Both the position numbers and the translations under genes were made by a program. This document shows, piece by piece, positions 1 through 9,221 of a DNA stretch of 36,719 nt. The notes below the pieces were generated by a model, which saw only the letters and a program-made list of their open reading frames with translations, was not told the DNA's origin and did not search any database. Origin of the DNA: a bacterium (GTDB taxonomy: Bacteria; Bdellovibrionota_C; UBA2361; RFPC01); contig RFPC01000020.1 in the NCBI GenBank assembly GCA_009926305.1, positions 1-36,719 of the forward strand, read 5' to 3'. Each line of letters starts with the position of its first letter. Position 1 is the first letter of the stretch.

Positions 1-3000
1 CTGGATTTCCTGCCGTGTTTGCGATGGACGAACATCTCCGCGCGATGAGCCCGGCATACTCGGTTCTCTTCGTGGGCTACTACTAGTACCTGCTCCGTTG
101 GAATCTGCTTGCCTCGCTGACCTATCAACAGCTTCCTCAGCCCCTTGGCGCTCAAACTGTTCTTTCATCTTCTCAAAGTTAAGAAGATCATCCTCTGTTA
201 ACTCCACCTCCTGCTTTACTTGGGGAGGGTCTAATACGGCCACACTCGCGCCTTCATCGACTCCTTCAACCCGCGCCTGTGGAGAGTCAGAAGGCCCTCC
301 ATTCGAACGAGTTGGTGATGGTGGCTGTGGACTCGATGTCCTCCCCACAGGGTCAGCCGGGCCACTCTCTGATACCGTTGAACGAGTTCCTCTGCCAGTA
401 GGAGCACCTCCGCTCGGACCACCACTAGCGGGTCCTGAAAACGGCTCTGCTCCTCCGTTCAGTCCCTCATCATCCGCTCTCTGCCATGCCTCATGGATTT
501 CACGCTCAAGCGCATCGCCTGATGTCACTGCCTGATCAGCATCAAGTTGTCGATAAAAATTTTCAATCGCTTCATCACTTACTTCTGTGACCTCTTGAGA
601 TACTTTGTTTCTTGCGTCCTGCAAATTGTGAATCACTGCTGTATCATCCACACTGCGAGAAAGATGCCTGTCTACAGCGCTCTCTCCAGAATTTCCATTA
701 TTCGCCTCTCGCATTTGTTGTTGGCTTCTTTCAGCAATCTTCTCACGCTGCGCTCTTACCTGATCTACATGCGCAGTGATTTCTGGAGTTGAAGAATCAC
801 TTTTCCCACGAATCTTCTTCCACCCTTTCTTCGCAAGCCCACCACCTAAACTCGCAGTCTTAGCAACTCCAATCATGGCTGGTGCAGCAAAAGCTCCTAT
901 CACAGCCCCAGTCCCTGCCATTCGAACTCCAGAAGACAACATACCACTCATCCCTGCAAGAAAGCCGTTCCTCCAAGTATTAGAATCAGCTCCCTGGATA
1001 TACATGCCGACAAGAAACCCATCCGATGCACCTTGAATAGCAGCCTCACCAGCTATAGCCCCCGTTCTTAGCGCTCCTCGACCAGTTGCCCTGGTAGCAT
1101 GCCACGCCATACCACCTACCTTTGAAGCCAAGCCTCGTTCTGCCGTCTGCTCTAAAACCTCTTCGCCTGCTCTACTGACAAGTCTTAGCGTCGCTCCTTG
1201 TGTTTGGCTAACGGCACTCCTCGCTGCCTGACGAGGTGCCACTCGATTTACGATACTCGTCGTTGCTTTACTAATCCCCTTTGAAATGAGAATTCCTGCT
1301 CCTAGAGAAGCAGTATCTACTACTGCCATCCCGGTATCCATTACCGCCTCACTTCCAGAGTAACTATCTCCTTTCATCGCATAGGAGAGACCGGTTCGAA
1401 CAGTGACTAAGCTTCCACCTACTGCAGCTAAATATCCTGCCGTACCGAGGCCAGCGGTTCCCCACGTTACCAGTATCCCACCCGCAACAACTCCCACAGT
1501 CGACGCCGTGTTTACTACTAAATCTGCGAACGCTCTTCGTTCCTGATTACCAATATCAGCCGAATTCGCAGCCGCTTCAAAATGGACAAAGAGCTCATTG
1601 TATCGCTCTGCTCCCAACCGCAATTGGAGCTCCTCCTCACTCATGCTTTTCAGCTCAGCTGGAGTGACCTCTTTCAAGATATCGTCAAACGCTTTCTTTG
1701 ACTCCTCAAACCGGCCCCACGCAGCTCCGGTTGAAATCCATGCACTATCTTCAAATTTCGCATGAATAGTTAATATCTCTGACATCTGAGCGACTGTCTC
1801 AGGCACTCCTACCAGCAAGAGATCCGCCTGCCACTGCTCCTCACCACTTAATTCACCATGCAGACACTCTCTTAAGTACTGAACCGCTTCCTTTCCTTTT
1901 AATTCCTCTCGCTCCTCTAACGCGCAAAACTCCTCTGCTAATGCCACTATTTGCTCTACTGACTTCTGCGAAGTGCCATGTGTCGGATCACCAAGCGCCT
2001 GAAAAAGAAGCTCTTCATTCGTTCCAGCCCCGTCCATTGAAATCTTTAGCTTCAGAGCGTCAGAACATTCCCCTTTTTCTAGCGCACTGCGGTAGAGTTC
2101 AGCAGTAGCTCTGCCCAATCGTCTTTCTACTCCACGCCACATATCACGTGCAACATAGGGTAGCGACGGCGATAACTCCGCATAAGACACCTCGAGTCGA
2201 TCGATACGATCTTTCAAGATCTTTGCATTTTCTTCACGCATTCTCTCAAGCTCTTGTTTTTGATCATCAGAAAGAGCTTCCTGAGCTTCATAAAGCTCTA
2301 TGAGATTCCTCTGACGTTCAATCACTTGCATCAGCTCAGGTGGGAATAGCGCCTCTGTAATTATGTCCTCATCATTTGAAGTGATAGCTCGCGCTAACTG
2401 ACATGCTCCGATCTGATCAAGATTCCCAGATAATTCTGCCTGTAAAAGTTTTTTATCGAGTGCATTGTGAATATTTGTTTCAATATGCTCTGAAAGCGTT
2501 AGAGTTGAATCAGAGAACTTTTTCTCTATCTCTGATAGGCGTTCCTGCCATTGCATGTGCAGCGAAGTTCCCTCGTTAAATAGAGTACCTTTGACCAAAT
2601 GCTGATTATAGCCATACTTCGGTTGCAGCACCGTTTGAGTATAAAAGCTTTCAAACTGCGAAACGAGCATTTCACTTGGAGCACCCGTGGATTCATCCGT
2701 CAACATTCGATTCAATATAGCAACTAGACTTTCTTTCCCTTCAGCGACTTGAGAGAGGAATTCCTGGGATGACATCTGTTGCACTTCTTCGCGTACACTC
2801 TGAATCTCTTTCAGTTGCTGACGAAGAGAGTGCTCGACTTCGGAGGAGAGCGCATTGTTTTCGAGTGTAATAATAAGAGAGTTTTCAGCTGATAAGAGCT
2901 GTAAGAGCTGAAACTGTTGGAGGTGCTCTGCGGTGATTTCTTCCCCGCGAATAAGAAGCTGACCCTCTGGACCATGCGTATGCTTGACTGCGCCTTGATC

Positions 3001-6000
3001 ATCAAATTCCAGACGAAGAGTGAGCACCTCTGCTCGCATCCTGTCACGCTCCTGTTGAAGAAGATTCGAGACCTCTTCAACATCCCTACTCTTTAATGAC
3101 GACTCCAATTTCCGAGCGAATGCCGCATCCGGGTCATCGATGCCAAGCACCACCTCTTCAACCTGCTCTGCATTATCAATTTTCTGAAGCAGCATCTCAT
3201 AGCTCAGCCCTGTTGCCCTCTCGCACTCCTTAAAAAATTCGTTCAGACTTTTCTTGACTCTCTCTTGAAGAAGGGCATTCTCTCTCAGCTCTCCTCTTGC
3301 TGCCTGCTCATATTGATAGGCCTGAATAGCAACTCGGGCGCTCTCCGCTTTTTTTGCTTCATCTTTTGAAAGACGTAATCTTTCTGCTTCTTCTAAAAGA
3401 CGCTTCGCTTCCTCCGCGAGTTCATTACGAGTCGATTCTTCCAGATTTGCAATCGTATCATGTACAGCAGCTAACACCTTCCGATCTGTGCCGAACCAGG
3501 AATCAACGGCATCCTCTATGGCGAATTGGTCATCAAAAGATACATCTCCTCGATAACACGCCAATGCTCTCTCAAGATCGGCACCCTCCATCTCCTCACG
3601 GAAATGCATTAACATGGTTTCTTTGTGCCGAACTTCATACAGCTCAATGGCAAACGATCTTTCTTCTGGAGATAGCCCTCGTAGTGCTGCTCGAATTTCT
3701 TCTTCACTGGTGCCCCAACCAAAGAAACCTCCTTTCATCGCCTCATGAATTTGAAAGACAGCTCCCTCGGCGTTTTTCCATGTCTCTTTATGCTCTTCCA
3801 TGAAGTCAGCCTTCAGACCTTCTCGGGCATTTGTAATTCGCTCTTCCCAACGACTCACTTCTCCCGAAGGAAACACTTCAGAGAGAATCCTTCCGATCTC
3901 ATACTGGTCTGCTTGTCCTTTGTGAATCGGAATCCGAAGGTAATCTCCTGTGACTGCAAGCCGGTCTAAGGCGAAGGCGTTTCTAAGGGTTCCATTCAGT
4001 ACATGCTCCCTTAAAGCTTCGTTGACATTGCTTGATAGTATCTCTGCCTTCTCCTTGCCGAATACCAGAGCGAATCTCTCTATGTACGCCTGACGCTCTT
4101 CAACGAGATCTGCTACCCGATAGCTATTGCCACTTCGTATTCGAGCGCTCTGGAGAAGGCCTCTTGTCTCGACGCTCCCGACTCTCTCTTCGGCTTCTTG
4201 CCGTGTTATGCCACTCAAGTGAGTTTTCGCTACTAGCATGAGCTTTTCTTGAAGCTCTGGGCTTAATTCACCTCGTGCTAAGAGAATCTCCTGCAGAATA
4301 TCATTCGAGTAAAAGGCTGAGCTCTCATTACCATCCGTTACAACTCGAATATTTCCATTTTCCGGAAGCAACTGTTCGATAGTAGTACCAAACAGCTCTT
4401 CCGTCCTTTGAATTATTTGTGGAAGGTTTTCACGATGCTCTTGTGCAAACTCGATTATTTGAAATAGAGAGTCTGGCTGAACCGCAATCTCTTTGAGTGC
4501 AAGAGCATGCTCAGTGATTACATCTCTCTTCTCCAGCTTTTCTAAGAGAGATTGGTACTCCTCCTGCACCAGACTATTCGAAAGTCTCGGGGCAATCGCG
4601 TCATTCGATGCATATTTTACGTCAAGCGCATAGGCAGCTTTTCTTTTCCATCGGTCCGTCCAAAACTCATCTTTTGCAATTTCTACCGCTCCATCGGTCT
4701 CATCATAAGCCTGAGCTAGAATCTTATTCAGAATTATCAGCTCTGTTTTAGTATATCCCCAGTCATGCTGCGTTTGCTGATTTTGGGTGAGGGCATCAAA
4801 TTGGTCTTCGGTGATCTTTTCATTTCGAGCCAAAAATCTAACCATCTCTTCATCATTGGATACTGAGCGAAGCTCTTCAGCTGCCCGCTGCATATCTTTG
4901 AATACACGGTCATAGTGTTGATAGCTTTTTTCATAATGACTCATGAGTTGCGCAAATAGGGGGCTCTCTTCATAAATTCCCTGTTTGCCTAACAGCGCTT
5001 TCACGTTTTCTCGATTCGAAGTCTCTATAGCGCTATCTTGCGGCCCCACTCCTCGACCATCGACTCTATCAAGCTGTGCCTGCTCCCGAATTGTATTTGC
5101 GATAAGGGATACCTTCTGTTCCTCAAGTGCTTCTTGAAAGCGAAGGGTAATCAGTCTTTCCAGAACCTTTGAATCTAACGCAATCGACTCGCTAAAAGCT
5201 GAAGCAGAGGCGATGAGGTCCTGTTTCTCTTTCTGAAAAAATTGCTTTTCATAGTCGGTAAGTTCTCCGCGAGCCACAAAAGAGCGTGCAGCCTCACTCC
5301 CAAGGAGGGAAGCCTCATGGCCAATGACTGTCATAATATCATGAGTGGCAATAGCCTTGTCCTGAGAGACGCTTTCATATAACTGAACTCTTGCTGCTTG
5401 CACTGCTTCTGGCACGTCATGCTTGTCTTCGATCCATGTCTGAGTCACGTGATCTCGCTTCAGAGTGAACTCCTGCTGAAAGTGCTCTCTGTAATGAGTC
5501 GCAACTTGTGAGGCGAGCCCCTGTTGCATGGCAGTATGACCTAGAGCAAGAATGTCTAGATAACTAAAGTAGATATCTTGCTCTGCGAGCCGCAGCTTAC
5601 CCGTAAGTTGTTTCGCAGAGTCATCTTCTATAACTCCAGCAAGGTACAGTGCCGCTCCTGAATCTTTCACCTTGGGGGAGTCAAGCAAACTTTGAACTGC
5701 ATTAGTCCCCAAGGTTTGATCGAGGTGGATTAACACTCCTTGCCGTAACTCAGCAGGAACTTTTCGTAACTCTTCAGCGTAGTCAATAGCTATCAGAGAC
5801 GGATCCTGTCGAATAACGCCTTTTTGCGAATCACGATAGCGTGAAAATGAAATGGCATGTCGAAGAGCTTCATCGCCGTCACGAAGCAGTACCAGCTCTG
5901 CTCTATGATATCGAGTGATATCCCCTGTTGAATATGCCTCAAGAGGAGCCTTCACATCACCAAACAGTGACTCGTACGCTCGAATTGAGCCTCCCCGATC

Positions 6001-7563
6001 TGCTGTTAAGCGATCTACAAAATCATCACTCTGAGCTATGCTCGCAATTCCGAGTTGTTCCTGACCTGAAGAATCAACTCTATATTCAATGCACCTGGCT
6101 GCAAGTGCAGCATGATACGTCGCGTTGTCTGTCTGCAATCCATTGATGAGAATCTTCGCCCGCTCACTCCCAAGAATTGACTCAAGCTGAGACTCTAGTG
6201 TGCAACCATGCTCTTCTTGCAGAACATCATCAAGAAACTGTATCCCATCAGCATTAAGCTCAAGAAGAATAGAGAATACCTCTTTTTCTGAATGTATGTC
6301 GCGGCTATTTAGTGCTAAGAGCCTTTCACTTTTTTCCTGTATTCCTTGCACCTCTTTTACCACCAATGCACTCAATTCTTTCTTTTGTTGCTCATATTCA
6401 GAAAGGGCAAGTGAACGAATAGTAGACTCTTGGGAGAGAATCTCAGGAAATGGAGAGCGCATCAGATGCTGTTCAAAGGTCGCAATCGCTTCACCTTGAA
6501 CCTCTGAGACAAGGTCCTCTTTGGCCATATCGAGAGTAAAACCCTTAAGCTCTTCTCTTACTATCTGAAGAAGGACCTCCCGAGCGAGTTCATGACGTTG
6601 CTCGCTTGTGAGAGTCGTGTCCCCAACTCTATCAAAGGCAGCTACGAGGGAAGAGACAACAGTTTCTAACCCGTGCTGTTCCGTCACCTGTAGGGCTCCC
6701 GTAAAACCCCGCGAAGAGTATGAAGCGATAAGTCCCGACAACTGAGCTTGAGGAGAAAGCCCCTGCGGAGCAGTAAGAACGTGCTCATGAACAAGGTGAG
6801 CAACTTCTGTTGAAAGGTCATAGAGAGCTGGTTCTGCGAGAGAGGCAGCGCCATTACCGATGGAAACCTCGCGCATGGCTTGCTTCTGCCCTTCTAACCA
6901 TTGGCGCTCATCATCTTCAAGAGCCAGGTCGCTATGCGCTGTGAATAAGTTGGATATCTCTTCCTGTAGACGCTCGCGACCAGATTCACTCAGGTCTCCA
7001 TTCGCTAAGCTATTCCTAATCTCTTCAAAGATTGCCGTCGCTATTTCATTCAGCTCATTTTTTGAAATTTCTAGCGCGCTTCCCTTCGATCGTGCCTCGA
7101 TGGCCTGTTCAAGAACTTCTTGAACCTGTGTTTCAGAGAGAGAATTTTCAAGGAGATCTACGAGAACATGTATCGAATCCGGAATAACTGTGGAACGTCC
7201 CTTTCCTCTACGCTTTTTTCCCGAAGAGATTCCATCTCCAACCCGTTGATCTTCAAATGCCTGCTGATCTTTTGAAGAAGTTGATGTTCCGACCTTGGTG
7301 CCTGAGGTTGCAGTTGGAGAGCTTGACATCGTCCTGGATGCAATCACTGCCGCATCTTCAAGGCCAGCGTTTTGAAGCCGTTCATGATTCTCTGCAATCG
7401 CATCTTTGTGTTCTGTTTCTTTGGGAGGTCCCCCCGGGACATTCATTGCTTCAATTACGGCAGAGGCGGCTTCCCTGAACTGACCGCGATAGTCCGTAGA
7501 CACCTCAAGAGACGTCTCCTGATTTTGCTCTACAGCTTGCTGAGCAATGTTCTTGCGCGACAT
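1..7563 (-). CDS. Giant protein with annexin-like repeats (C-terminus beyond window)
   Basis: I read all 2521 codons from ATG 7563 to base 1 and found no stop, so this is the first part of a longer gene. A weak AGGT ribosome site lies 9 nt before the ATG. No signal peptide is visible. Most of the protein is charged and helical. Annexin-like segments are: residues about 420-480; 1275-1341, with GWGT at 1282-1285 and Glu 1323/1324 exactly 38-39 residues after the Thr, the spacing of an annexin type II calcium site; a divergent copy around 1347-1372 (SWFGTDRKVLAAV); and 1835-1918 (MDGAGTNEELL, later GELSG) with an insertion of roughly 12 residues. A probable coiled coil covers about 1372-1440. 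Gly/Ala-rich hydrophobic stretches lie at about 2012-2057 and 2197-2244, and a Pro/Ser/Gly-rich disordered tail starts near 2355. Annexin-like repeats are known in bacteria and bind membranes in eukaryotes; the function here is unknown. A membrane-associated or effector role is inference. Confidence 0.9.
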   Translation of the reverse strand, partial: MSRKNIAQQAVEQNQETSLEVSTDYRGQFREAASAVIEAMNVPGGPPKETEHKDAIAENHERLQNAGLEDAAVIASRTMSSSPTATSGTKVGTSTSSKDQQAFEDQRVGDGISSGKKRRGKGRSTVIPDSIHVLVDLLENSLSETQVQEVLEQAIEARSKGSALEISKNELNEIATAIFEEIRNSLANGDLSESGRERLQEEISNLFTAHSDLALEDDERQWLEGQKQAMREVSIGNGAASLAEPALYDLSTEVAHLVHEHVLTAPQGLSPQAQLSGLIASYSSRGFTGALQVTEQHGLETVVSSLVAAFDRVGDTTLTSEQRHELAREVLLQIVREELKGFTLDMAKEDLVSEVQGEAIATFEQHLMRSPFPEILSQESTIRSLALSEYEQQKKELSALVVKEVQGIQEKSERLLALNSRDIHSEKEVFSILLELNADGIQFLDDVLQEEHGCTLESQLESILGSERAKILINGLQTDNATYHAALAARCIEYRVDSSGQEQLGIASIAQSDDFVDRLTADRGGSIRAYESLFGDVKAPLEAYSTGDITRYHRAELVLLRDGDEALRHAISFSRYRDSQKGVIRQDPSLIAIDYAEELRKVPAELRQGVLIHLDQTLGTNAVQSLLDSPKVKDSGAALYLAGVIEDDSAKQLTGKLRLAEQDIYFSYLDILALGHTAMQQGLASQVATHYREHFQQEFTLKRDHVTQTWIEDKHDVPEAVQAARVQLYESVSQDKAIATHDIMTVIGHEASLLGSEAARSFVARGELTDYEKQFFQKEKQDLIASASAFSESIALDSKVLERLITLRFQEALEEQKVSLIANTIREQAQLDRVDGRGVGPQDSAIETSNRENVKALLGKQGIYEESPLFAQLMSHYEKSYQHYDRVFKDMQRAAEELRSVSNDEEMVRFLARNEKITEDQFDALTQNQQTQHDWGYTKTELIILNKILAQAYDETDGAVEIAKDEFWTDRWKRKAAYALDVKYASNDAIAPRLSNSLVQEEYQSLLEKLEKRDVITEHALALKEIAVQPDSLFQIIEFAQEHRENLPQIIQRTEELFGTTIEQLLPENGNIRVVTDGNESSAFYSNDILQEILLARGELSPELQEKLMLVAKTHLSGITRQEAEERVGSVETRGLLQSARIRSGNSYRVADLVEERQAYIERFALVFGKEKAEILSSNVNEALREHVLNGTLRNAFALDRLAVTGDYLRIPIHKGQADQYEIGRILSEVFPSGEVSRWEERITNAREGLKADFMEEHKETWKNAEGAVFQIHEAMKGGFFGWGTSEEEIRAALRGLSPEERSFAIELYEVRHKETMLMHFREEMEGADLERALACYRGDVSFDDQFAIEDAVDSWFGTDRKVLAAVHDTIANLEESTRNELAEEAKRLLEEAERLRLSKDEAKKAESARVAIQAYQYEQAARGELRENALLQERVKKSLNEFFKECERATGLSYEMLLQKIDNAEQVEEVVLGIDDPDAAFARKLESSLKSRDVEEVSNLLQQERDRMRAEVLTLRLEFDDQGAVKHTHGPEGQLLIRGEEITAEHLQQFQLLQLLSAENSLIITLENNALSSEVEHSLRQQLKEIQSVREEVQQMSSQEFLSQVAEGKESLVAILNRMLTDESTGAPSEMLVSQFESFYTQTVLQPKYGYNQHLVKGTLFNEGTSLHMQWQERLSEIEKKFSDSTLTLSEHIETNIHNALDKKLLQAELSGNLDQIGACQLARAITSNDEDIITEALFPPELMQVIERQRNLIELYEAQEALSDDQKQELERMREENAKILKDRIDRLEVSYAELSPSLPYVARDMWRGVERRLGRATAELYRSALEKGECSDALKLKISMDGAGTNEELLFQALGDPTHGTSQKSVEQIVALAEEFCALEEREELKGKEAVQYLRECLHGELSGEEQWQADLLLVGVPETVAQMSEILTIHAKFEDSAWISTGAAWGRFEESKKAFDDILKEVTPAELKSMSEEELQLRLGAERYNELFVHFEAAANSADIGNQERRAFADLVVNTASTVGVVAGGILVTWGTAGLGTAGYLAAVGGSLVTVRTGLSYAMKGDSYSGSEAVMDTGMAVVDTASLGAGILISKGISKATTSIVNRVAPRQAARSAVSQTQGATLRLVSRAGEEVLEQTAERGLASKVGGMAWHATRATGRGALRTGAIAGEAAIQGASDGFLVGMYIQGADSNTWRNGFLAGMSGMLSSGVRMAGTGAVIGAFAAPAMIGVAKTASLGGGLAKKGWKKIRGKSDSSTPEITAHVDQVRAQREKIAERSQQQMREANNGNSGESAVDRHLSRSVDDTAVIHNLQDARNKVSQEVTEVSDEAIENFYRQLDADQAVTSGDALEREIHEAWQRADDEGLNGGAEPFSGPASGGPSGGAPTGRGTRSTVSESGPADPVGRTSSPQPPSPTRSNGGPSDSPQARVEGVDEGASVAVLDPPQVKQEVELTEDDLLNFEKMKEQFERQGAEEAVDRSARQADSNGAGTSSSPRREPSMPGSSRGDVRPSQTRQEIQ

Positions 7564-7807
7564 GAGTGAAGTACCTAAAAAAACGCTCCTATACACTCTC
7601 GTTATGGAAGAGAATGGAGGCAATGTGGCAAGATTTGTCTAATAACCTGATTTTTTTGGATAAATTAAATCTGCAGCTCAATGCTGCTCTGGCGAGAAGA
7701 GGTTGAAAGAGGTACAAAGAGAAGAAGGATTTGGCGCTTTTGCCCCGTCAAAATCATGGGTCGTACTCCAGTGAAGATGTACTCTGGTGTAGAATGAGAG
7801 AACTGAA
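7564..7807. other. Divergent intergenic region, giant gene / trkA
   Basis: 244 bases between two divergently transcribed genes, so promoters for both should lie here. I could not pick a convincing sigma-70 pair for either. A short inverted repeat GCAGC-tcaat-GCTGC lies at 7673-7687, next to an AT-rich stretch at 7650-7670 that could be a promoter or regulator site. No small gene is supported. Confidence 0.4.
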
Positions 7808-9178
7808 ATGAAGTTTATTGTGCTTGGAGCGGGAGACGTTGGGACTACCCTTGCAACTCAACTCGTGCAAGAACAACACGACGTTGTCCTGATAGAGAAA
7901 AGCGAAACAAAACTTGAAGCGGCTACCTCAAACTTAGACGTCCAAGCGTTACACGGGAACGGCTGCCTCCCCGAAGTCTTAATAAAGGCAGGTATAAATA
8001 CCGCTGATTATTTTATCGCAGTAGCGAATCAGGACGAGATTAATGTAACCGCATCCATAACGGCAAAACTCGTTAATCCCGATACAAAGCGAATAGCTCG
8101 GATGAGAGAAGTTTCGTTCCTGCACGAAGATATCGTGCAGAGTCATCTTTCAGAAATCTTTGACCTCACGATTAATCCGATTCAAGCTGCTGCAGATTAT
8201 CTCCTGCGCCTCTTTCGAGTGGCTGGTGCTCGTGACGTCGTTGACTTTGCTGACGGAAAGCTCCAGCTCATCGGGTTAGATATCAAAGCAACTTCCCCTT
8301 TTATCGGCAAAAAGCTGCGAGGGCTGACTGAGATAAGAGAGAAGCTTCACCTCGTTATTATCGCCATCGTACGAGATGGAGAACTGCTTGTCCCCCGAGG
8401 TAATGATGAGCTCCTAGAAGACGATATGATTTATTGCATTACCCCGCCAGAACAAGTTCACTCTCTCTTTGAAATGGCAGGACATAATTTCACTCCACCG
8501 CGCAGTGCCATGATCTGGGGTGGCGGCTCGCTTGGAAAAGCTCTAACTCATGCCCTTGAAGAAGAAGACATTCAGGTAAAGCTTATTGTATCCCAGGAAC
8601 AGTCAACACATGAACTCCTTGACGAGTTCAAAAACACTCTGATCCTCGTGGGCGATGGGAAAGATAAGGCCCTTCTCTTAGAGGAAAACATTCAAGACAT
8701 TGATTCTTTTATTGCAGTCTCAAATGATGAAGAGGACAACATCCTTAGTGCGTTGCTTGCCAAAAAGCTTGGGGCTCGTTCAGTAATGGCTCTGGTAAAT
8801 AAGGCTTCCTACCTTCCCCTCGTTCACGCTATCGGAGTAGACGTTGTGGTAAGCTCAAGAGCTGCCGCTGCAAATGCAATCTTTGCTCACATCCATAAGG
8901 AAGACGCACTTATTGCAGACCCATCACTTCGTCATCTAGGAGCAGGCTTCCTAGAAATTGTCATCGAGGAAGGAATGCCAATTGCTCAAAAAACAATCTC
9001 TGAAGTGAGGTTTCCATCAGGTGTGCTCTGCGCTGCTATGATTCGAGAAGAAGAGATTATCATGCCATCAGGAGATGCTCTTCTCGCAGTCGAAGACACA
9101 CTTATCCTCTTTATCACCAAAGGCGCTCATGTAAAACTAGAGAAGCTGTTTGGTAAAAAAGTGGAGATGATTTCCTAA
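7808..9178 (+). CDS. trkA: Trk system potassium uptake regulatory subunit TrkA
   Basis: Cytoplasmic NAD(H)-binding gating subunit of the Trk K+ uptake channel. The 456 residues match the usual two-repeat TrkA (about 458 in E. coli). RCK/TrkA-N domain 1 starts at residue 1 with the Rossmann loop GAGDVG (7-12) and an acidic residue closing the second strand (VVLIEKSE). TrkA-C domain 1 covers about 140-225. A second Rossmann loop, GGGSLG, lies near 237-242, and a second TrkA-C domain covers about 370-450. The ATG follows a GAGAGA ribosome site. trkH follows 43 nt downstream on the same strand, so the two subunits are almost certainly co-transcribed. All hallmark features are intact. Confidence 0.96.
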   Translation: MKFIVLGAGDVGTTLATQLVQEQHDVVLIEKSETKLEAATSNLDVQALHGNGCLPEVLIKAGINTADYFIAVANQDEINVTASITAKLVNPDTKRIARMREVSFLHEDIVQSHLSEIFDLTINPIQAAADYLLRLFRVAGARDVVDFADGKLQLIGLDIKATSPFIGKKLRGLTEIREKLHLVIIAIVRDGELLVPRGNDELLEDDMIYCITPPEQVHSLFEMAGHNFTPPRSAMIWGGGSLGKALTHALEEEDIQVKLIVSQEQSTHELLDEFKNTLILVGDGKDKALLLEENIQDIDSFIAVSNDEEDNILSALLAKKLGARSVMALVNKASYLPLVHAIGVDVVVSSRAAAANAIFAHIHKEDALIADPSLRHLGAGFLEIVIEEGMPIAQKTISEVRFPSGVLCAAMIREEEIIMPSGDALLAVEDTLILFITKGAHVKLEKLFGKKVEMIS

Positions 9179-9221
9179 GTAGCGCAAATAAAATTTTTCT
9201 GACCTTACCTGAGAAAGAAAC

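Noticed and set aside
2811-3083. Short minus-strand frame inside the giant gene
   Set aside because: It is in another phase of the same strand; the main frame is open throughout and carries the domain signals.
98-4241. Many plus-strand frames of 65-150 codons in the first 7.5 kb
   Set aside because: They lie antisense to one continuous 2521-codon minus-strand frame and show no recognisable domain or ribosome site.
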